Assembly (NCBI GenBank): GCA_001778235.1
Contig: MFGJ01000001.1
Coordinates: forward strand, 133,302 to 165,372
DNA length: 32,071 bases
Direction: 5' to 3'
Origin: Candidatus Falkowbacteria bacterium RIFOXYC2_FULL_36_12
Lineage (GTDB): Bacteria > Patescibacteriota > Patescibacteriia > UBA11705
A program made the translations under genes and the position numbers. This document shows positions 29,278 through 32,071 of the stretch, in pieces (the stretch's first letter is position 1; each line of letters starts with the position of its first letter). The notes below the pieces were generated by a model. The model saw only the letters and a list, made by a program, of their open reading frames with translations, had not been told where the DNA came from and did not search any database.

Positions 29278-30690
29278 ATGACACTCAACAATAAGATAAA
29301 TAAAAATTCTATAATACAGATTTCTGGCAAGCTTCTAAGTTTGTTTTTTGGTTTGGCTACTGTAGCCATAATGACCAGATATTTGGGGCAAGAAGGGTTT
29401 GGATATTATATTACTGTAGTTGCATTTTTGCAGTTTTTTGGGATTTTGGTTGATTTTGGGATCAGTTTGACAACTGTTCAGATGATATCAGATTTGAGGA
29501 GAAATGTTAGTGATGTACTTAGTAATATTTTAACTTTGAGAGTTATTTTTTCAATAATTTTTCTTGGTTTGGCACCAATAATAATTTGGTTTTTCCCTTA
29601 TCCAATGGTGGTTAAATTGGGTGTGCTGATAACTTCGTTTTCATTTTTTTGCATTACTATTATACAGGTTTTGACTGGGATGTTTCAGCGAGAATTGAAA
29701 ATGCTGGATGTAACTATTGCGGAAATTGTTGGTCGAGTGTTACTGCTAGTAATGACGATTGTAATTGTATTTCTGGGGAAAAGTATACTTTGGATTTTCC
29801 TAGCAATTTCGATTGGAAGTTTTGTAAATTTGATAATAACTTATTTATATTCCAGAAAATATTTTATTTTTAAATGGTCGTTTGATTTTTCAGTGTGGAA
29901 AGAAGTGTTTCAGAGAACTTGGCCGATTGCTTTGTCGATTTCTTTTAATTTGATTTATTTGAAAATGGACACGATTATTTTGTCATTGACGCGAAGTCAA
30001 AGTGAGGTTGGTTTGTATGGTGCGACTTATCGCGTGATAGATATTTTAACCAATTTGCCAGCGGTATTTATGGGAATTGTGTTGCCTCACATGACAAAAT
30101 ATTTTATTGATAATAATAAAACAGAATTAAAAAATTTGATGCAGAATACTTTTAATTCTCTAATGATTTTTGCGGTGCCGATTGTTGTTGGAACATTTTT
30201 AATTGCGGAAAAAGTGATGGTGTTTGTGGCAGGCTCGGAATTCGTAGATTCCGGGGAGATTTTGAAAGTTTTGATTTTGGCTTCAGGGGCAATCTTCTTT
30301 ACCAGTTTGTTTGGGTATGCAGTATTAGCGGTCCATAAACAAAAAGTAATGATGTGGGGGTATTTAACAACTGCGGTTGTTACTTTGGCCGGGTATATTT
30401 ATTTTATTCCGAAATATGGAGTTTGGGGAGCAGGTTGGATGACGGTTTTTTCTGAAGCAGTGATTGCGATTTGGACTTTTGTTGTGGTTTATAGGGAAAC
30501 AAAATTTGTTCCTAGCTTTAATGTTTTTATCAAGGGTGTTTTTTCTAGTTTTGTAATGCTTGGGGTTCTGTATTTAATTCGTGATATGCATGTTTTGATT
30601 TTGCTGGGTGTAGCCTGTGTGGTTTATTTTGGTGTGATGTATTTGATTGGGGGAATTAGAAAGGGTTTTTGGAAAGAGAGTTGGAAATAA
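29278..30690 (+). CDS. Polysaccharide/lipid-linked oligosaccharide flippase (Wzx/MOP type)
   Basis: A 470-aa polytopic membrane protein with about twelve hydrophobic helices. The N-terminal family pattern is SIIQISGKLLSLFFGLATVA, then TRYLGQEGFGYYITVVAFLQFFGILVDFG in adjoining parts. Members of this superfamily flip undecaprenyl-linked sugars or similar lipids across the cytoplasmic membrane. The actual cargo is unknown because no glycosyltransferases are present in the window. Later segments (YGATYRVIDILTNLPAVFMG, GVWGAGWMTVFSE) also match the family. The ATG has no Shine-Dalgarno. It is followed by a low-complexity tract. Confidence 0.88.
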   Translation: MTLNNKINKNSIIQISGKLLSLFFGLATVAIMTRYLGQEGFGYYITVVAFLQFFGILVDFGISLTTVQMISDLRRNVSDVLSNILTLRVIFSIIFLGLAPIIIWFFPYPMVVKLGVLITSFSFFCITIIQVLTGMFQRELKMLDVTIAEIVGRVLLLVMTIVIVFLGKSILWIFLAISIGSFVNLIITYLYSRKYFIFKWSFDFSVWKEVFQRTWPIALSISFNLIYLKMDTIILSLTRSQSEVGLYGATYRVIDILTNLPAVFMGIVLPHMTKYFIDNNKTELKNLMQNTFNSLMIFAVPIVVGTFLIAEKVMVFVAGSEFVDSGEILKVLILASGAIFFTSLFGYAVLAVHKQKVMMWGYLTTAVVTLAGYIYFIPKYGVWGAGWMTVFSEAVIAIWTFVVVYRETKFVPSFNVFIKGVFSSFVMLGVLYLIRDMHVLILLGVACVVYFGVMYLIGGIRKGFWKESWK

Positions 30691-30850
30691 AGTTGGAAAC
30701 AATGAAATATTGTAATATTGTAATAGTGAAATAAAGTTGGAAAAATGTTGAAAATAGATTGAAATAATGAATTATTGAAATATTGTAATATTGAAATAGG
30801 GTGAAAATATATTGTAAATATATTGTAAAAATGTTGAAATAAATTGGAAA
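30690..30850 (+). repeat. Low-complexity GAAATATTGTAATA-type repeat
   Basis: Degenerate recurrences of 'gaaatattgtaata', 'gttggaaa' and 'tattgtaaa' in tandem-like order. The same text type occurs at 9950-10025, 16095-16160 and 16630-16690. The minus-strand open frame here is only a by-product of the repeat. Confidence 0.6.
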
Positions 30851-30851
30851 T

Positions 30852-30880
30852 AAAAAAGCCTTACGATTTAGTAAGGTTTT
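30852..30880 (-). terminator. Terminator of the minus-strand membrane gene
   Basis: CCTTAC (30859-30864) pairs with GTAAGG (30871-30876). On the minus strand it is followed by CTTTTTT, and the plus-strand side has TTTT, so it may work both ways. Confidence 0.75.
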
Positions 30881-30884
30881 GTGA

Positions 30885-31862
30885 TTAGTCAAATTCTGGT
30901 TTGAAAGGAATACCTGTTTTTAGTTCTTCTTGCAGTTTTTCAACTAGCCATTGATTGTCAAAAGTTCCTCGCAAATAATCTTCAATTTGTTCGCGAACTG
31001 TTTGAGCAAATTTAGAACGAGTAGTAGTTTTTGCTTCATGCAAATCGTGGCGCATTTTTGTAAGAAAGCGAAGTGTTGACAAGAGTGAATTACAAAGACG
31101 ATCACGGTTTTTTTTAAGATCGTTAAGTCTCTCATCATTCATGTGCATCAGCGAGATGCTTTTGAGAAGTTTATCGGCATTATGATAAAAGGCAAAGAAA
31201 TCGAAAGCTTCCTCTAGATTAACTCTAATTGCTGATACGCTATGCAGACTGGATATTGAAATAGTGTAAAAGAGATCTTCCTCATCATCAATGCCTGTAA
31301 TATTAGAATAATGAAAATCACTAATTTCCCAGTTATTATCATTTAGGTTGCGGACTTTGATTGAAAAAAGAGAAAATTTAAATTCAATGATTGGGGTTTT
31401 GATAACCAATACATTCTGGTCTTGAATTGAGTGATTTGTGAGGGTACCGAGCCATGAGTAAGTGCAAATACCTGGATTAAATCTGGGTTTTGATTGATGC
31501 AGGTGAAAGTTTCCTTCCTGATCCTTGAATAGATAATACTCGATTCGACTGAAGAGTACTCGAAAGAAATTGTAGATTAGAAAGATGTTGACAGAAATTG
31601 AAAGCAGGGTAATGATTCCAAAGCAGATATAAGTTGATAGCGGATATCCCTTATTTATTTTCGCGCTGAAATCTTGAATAATGAAAAAATAATGATAAAG
31701 AGAGATTATTGAACCGAAAAATAGATTGAGAAACACGGCTGTAATTGTATGTTTACGGAAGTTTTTAATTTTTCTTCGTAGATCAAAATTTTCGGAAAAA
31801 GATTTTTTGTACTGGTTTGAGTTTTGGCATTCGATGCACTTGGTGTGAAATTTTAGAGCCAT
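30885..31862 (-). CDS. Hypothetical membrane protein
   Basis: A 325-aa protein when started at ATG 31862. It has a Cys pair near the N-terminus (CIEC, about residues 9-12), two hydrophobic helices at about 39-62 and 77-105 (SIISLYHYFFII, ICFGIITLLSISVNIFLIYN), then a beta-rich region and a helical C-terminus. An in-frame TTG at 31949 would add 29 residues containing CSAKC, which with CIEC could make a four-Cys zinc site. No Shine-Dalgarno supports that start, while ATG 31862 has a weak AAAGAGA. No family is recognised. The gene upstream, if any, is outside the window. Confidence 0.6.
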   Translation of the reverse strand: MALKFHTKCIECQNSNQYKKSFSENFDLRRKIKNFRKHTITAVFLNLFFGSIISLYHYFFIIQDFSAKINKGYPLSTYICFGIITLLSISVNIFLIYNFFRVLFSRIEYYLFKDQEGNFHLHQSKPRFNPGICTYSWLGTLTNHSIQDQNVLVIKTPIIEFKFSLFSIKVRNLNDNNWEISDFHYSNITGIDDEEDLFYTISISSLHSVSAIRVNLEEAFDFFAFYHNADKLLKSISLMHMNDERLNDLKKNRDRLCNSLLSTLRFLTKMRHDLHEAKTTTRSKFAQTVREQIEDYLRGTFDNQWLVEKLQEELKTGIPFKPEFD

Positions 31863-31975
31863 AACAACATCTCTTTCCGACAGGCCTGTGAGTCCTGCCG
31901 ATGAAAGATGCAGCGATTGACCATTTCTGCACTTTGCAGAACATTTCAACCGGTGCGTGAATGTGCTCTAAATAA

Positions 31976-32071
31976 ATGGTTTCCACAAATAACAAATCTG
32001 CCACGAATCTACAAATTGAGATGAATGATGGTTTCCACAAATAACAAATCTGCCACGAATCTACAAATTGA
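31976..32071. repeat. 44-nt direct repeat at the window end
   Basis: Positions 31976-32019 and 32028-32071 are identical over 44 nt (from ATGGTTTCCACAA to CAAATTGA), with an 8-nt spacer, so the period is 52. The second copy ends exactly at the last base. It may be the start of a longer array or a contig-end artefact. Confidence 0.8.

Noticed and set aside
30656-30892. 78-aa minus-strand frame rich in Phe, Ile and Tyr
   Set aside because: A by-product of the low-complexity repeat between the flippase and the next gene.
31976-32071. CRISPR array at the window end
   Set aside because: The spacer is only 8 nt and the repeat 44 nt, outside CRISPR geometry.

Overview
The window looks like chromosomal DNA from a member of the Patescibacteria (Candidate Phyla Radiation), probably Parcubacteria-like. 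This is inferred, not read from a marker gene. The reasons are low GC (by eye about one third), short compact genes, core genes whose start codons follow A/T-rich leaders without a Shine-Dalgarno sequence, a reduced envelope toolkit (LysM-M23 endopeptidase, SpoIID-like protein with an Ig-like domain, bacterial PH-domain protein), and many lineage-restricted hypothetical proteins. There are no rRNA genes and no transposase.

Layout. 1-2.7 kb: repeat-bearing leader, an MscS-type channel and an unknown membrane-anchored protein. 2.7-3.2 kb: two adjacent DnaA-box motifs, then a consensus promoter driving what looks like an unrecognised structured RNA of about 320 nt with its own terminator. 3.2-5.3 kb: operon of a DksA/TraR zinc-finger protein, signal peptidase II, a membrane-tethered thioredoxin-like protein and a CcdA-type electron transporter. 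5.5-10 kb: ComM-like AAA ATPase, LysM/M23 endopeptidase, NusB, RNase III. 10-11.1 kb: tRNA-Arg, a small orphan gene, a decayed tRNA-Arg-like copy, and tRNA-Lys/tRNA-Ala on the minus strand. 11.2-15.9 kb: deoxynucleoside kinase, SpoIID protein, a small orphan, and a minus-strand ruvB operon with two membrane proteins. 16.2-17.6 kb: three tRNA-Leu genes followed by a strikingly GC-rich two-gene cassette. 17.7-19.8 kb: fused MFS-like/spermidine-synthase-like protein. 19.9-20.4 kb: tRNA-Gly, a third tRNA-Leu(UAA), duplicated hairpins and a five-unit hairpin array. 20.4-27.5 kb: replication/RNA-processing block (dnaN, dnaA, orphan gene, rpmH, rnpA, yidD, two unknown genes). 27.5-28.5 kb: intergenic repeats related to those at the window start. 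28.5-32 kb: two-gene minus-strand operon of small proteins, a polysaccharide flippase, an unknown membrane protein, and a 44-nt direct repeat at the very end.

How the parts relate. The housekeeping genes (dnaA/dnaN, rpmH/rnpA/yidD, nusB, rnc, ruvB, lspA) mostly carry no Shine-Dalgarno. A second class of orphan genes, scattered singly or in pairs at tRNAs and at the dnaA/rpmH junction, mostly carries strong Shine-Dalgarno sequences and often near-consensus TTGACA-N17-TATAAT promoters. The strongest leads are the structured RNA at 2.85-3.18 kb, the tRNA-flanked orphan cassettes, and the hairpins that begin inside tRNA 3' ends and appear to have spawned a tandem array.
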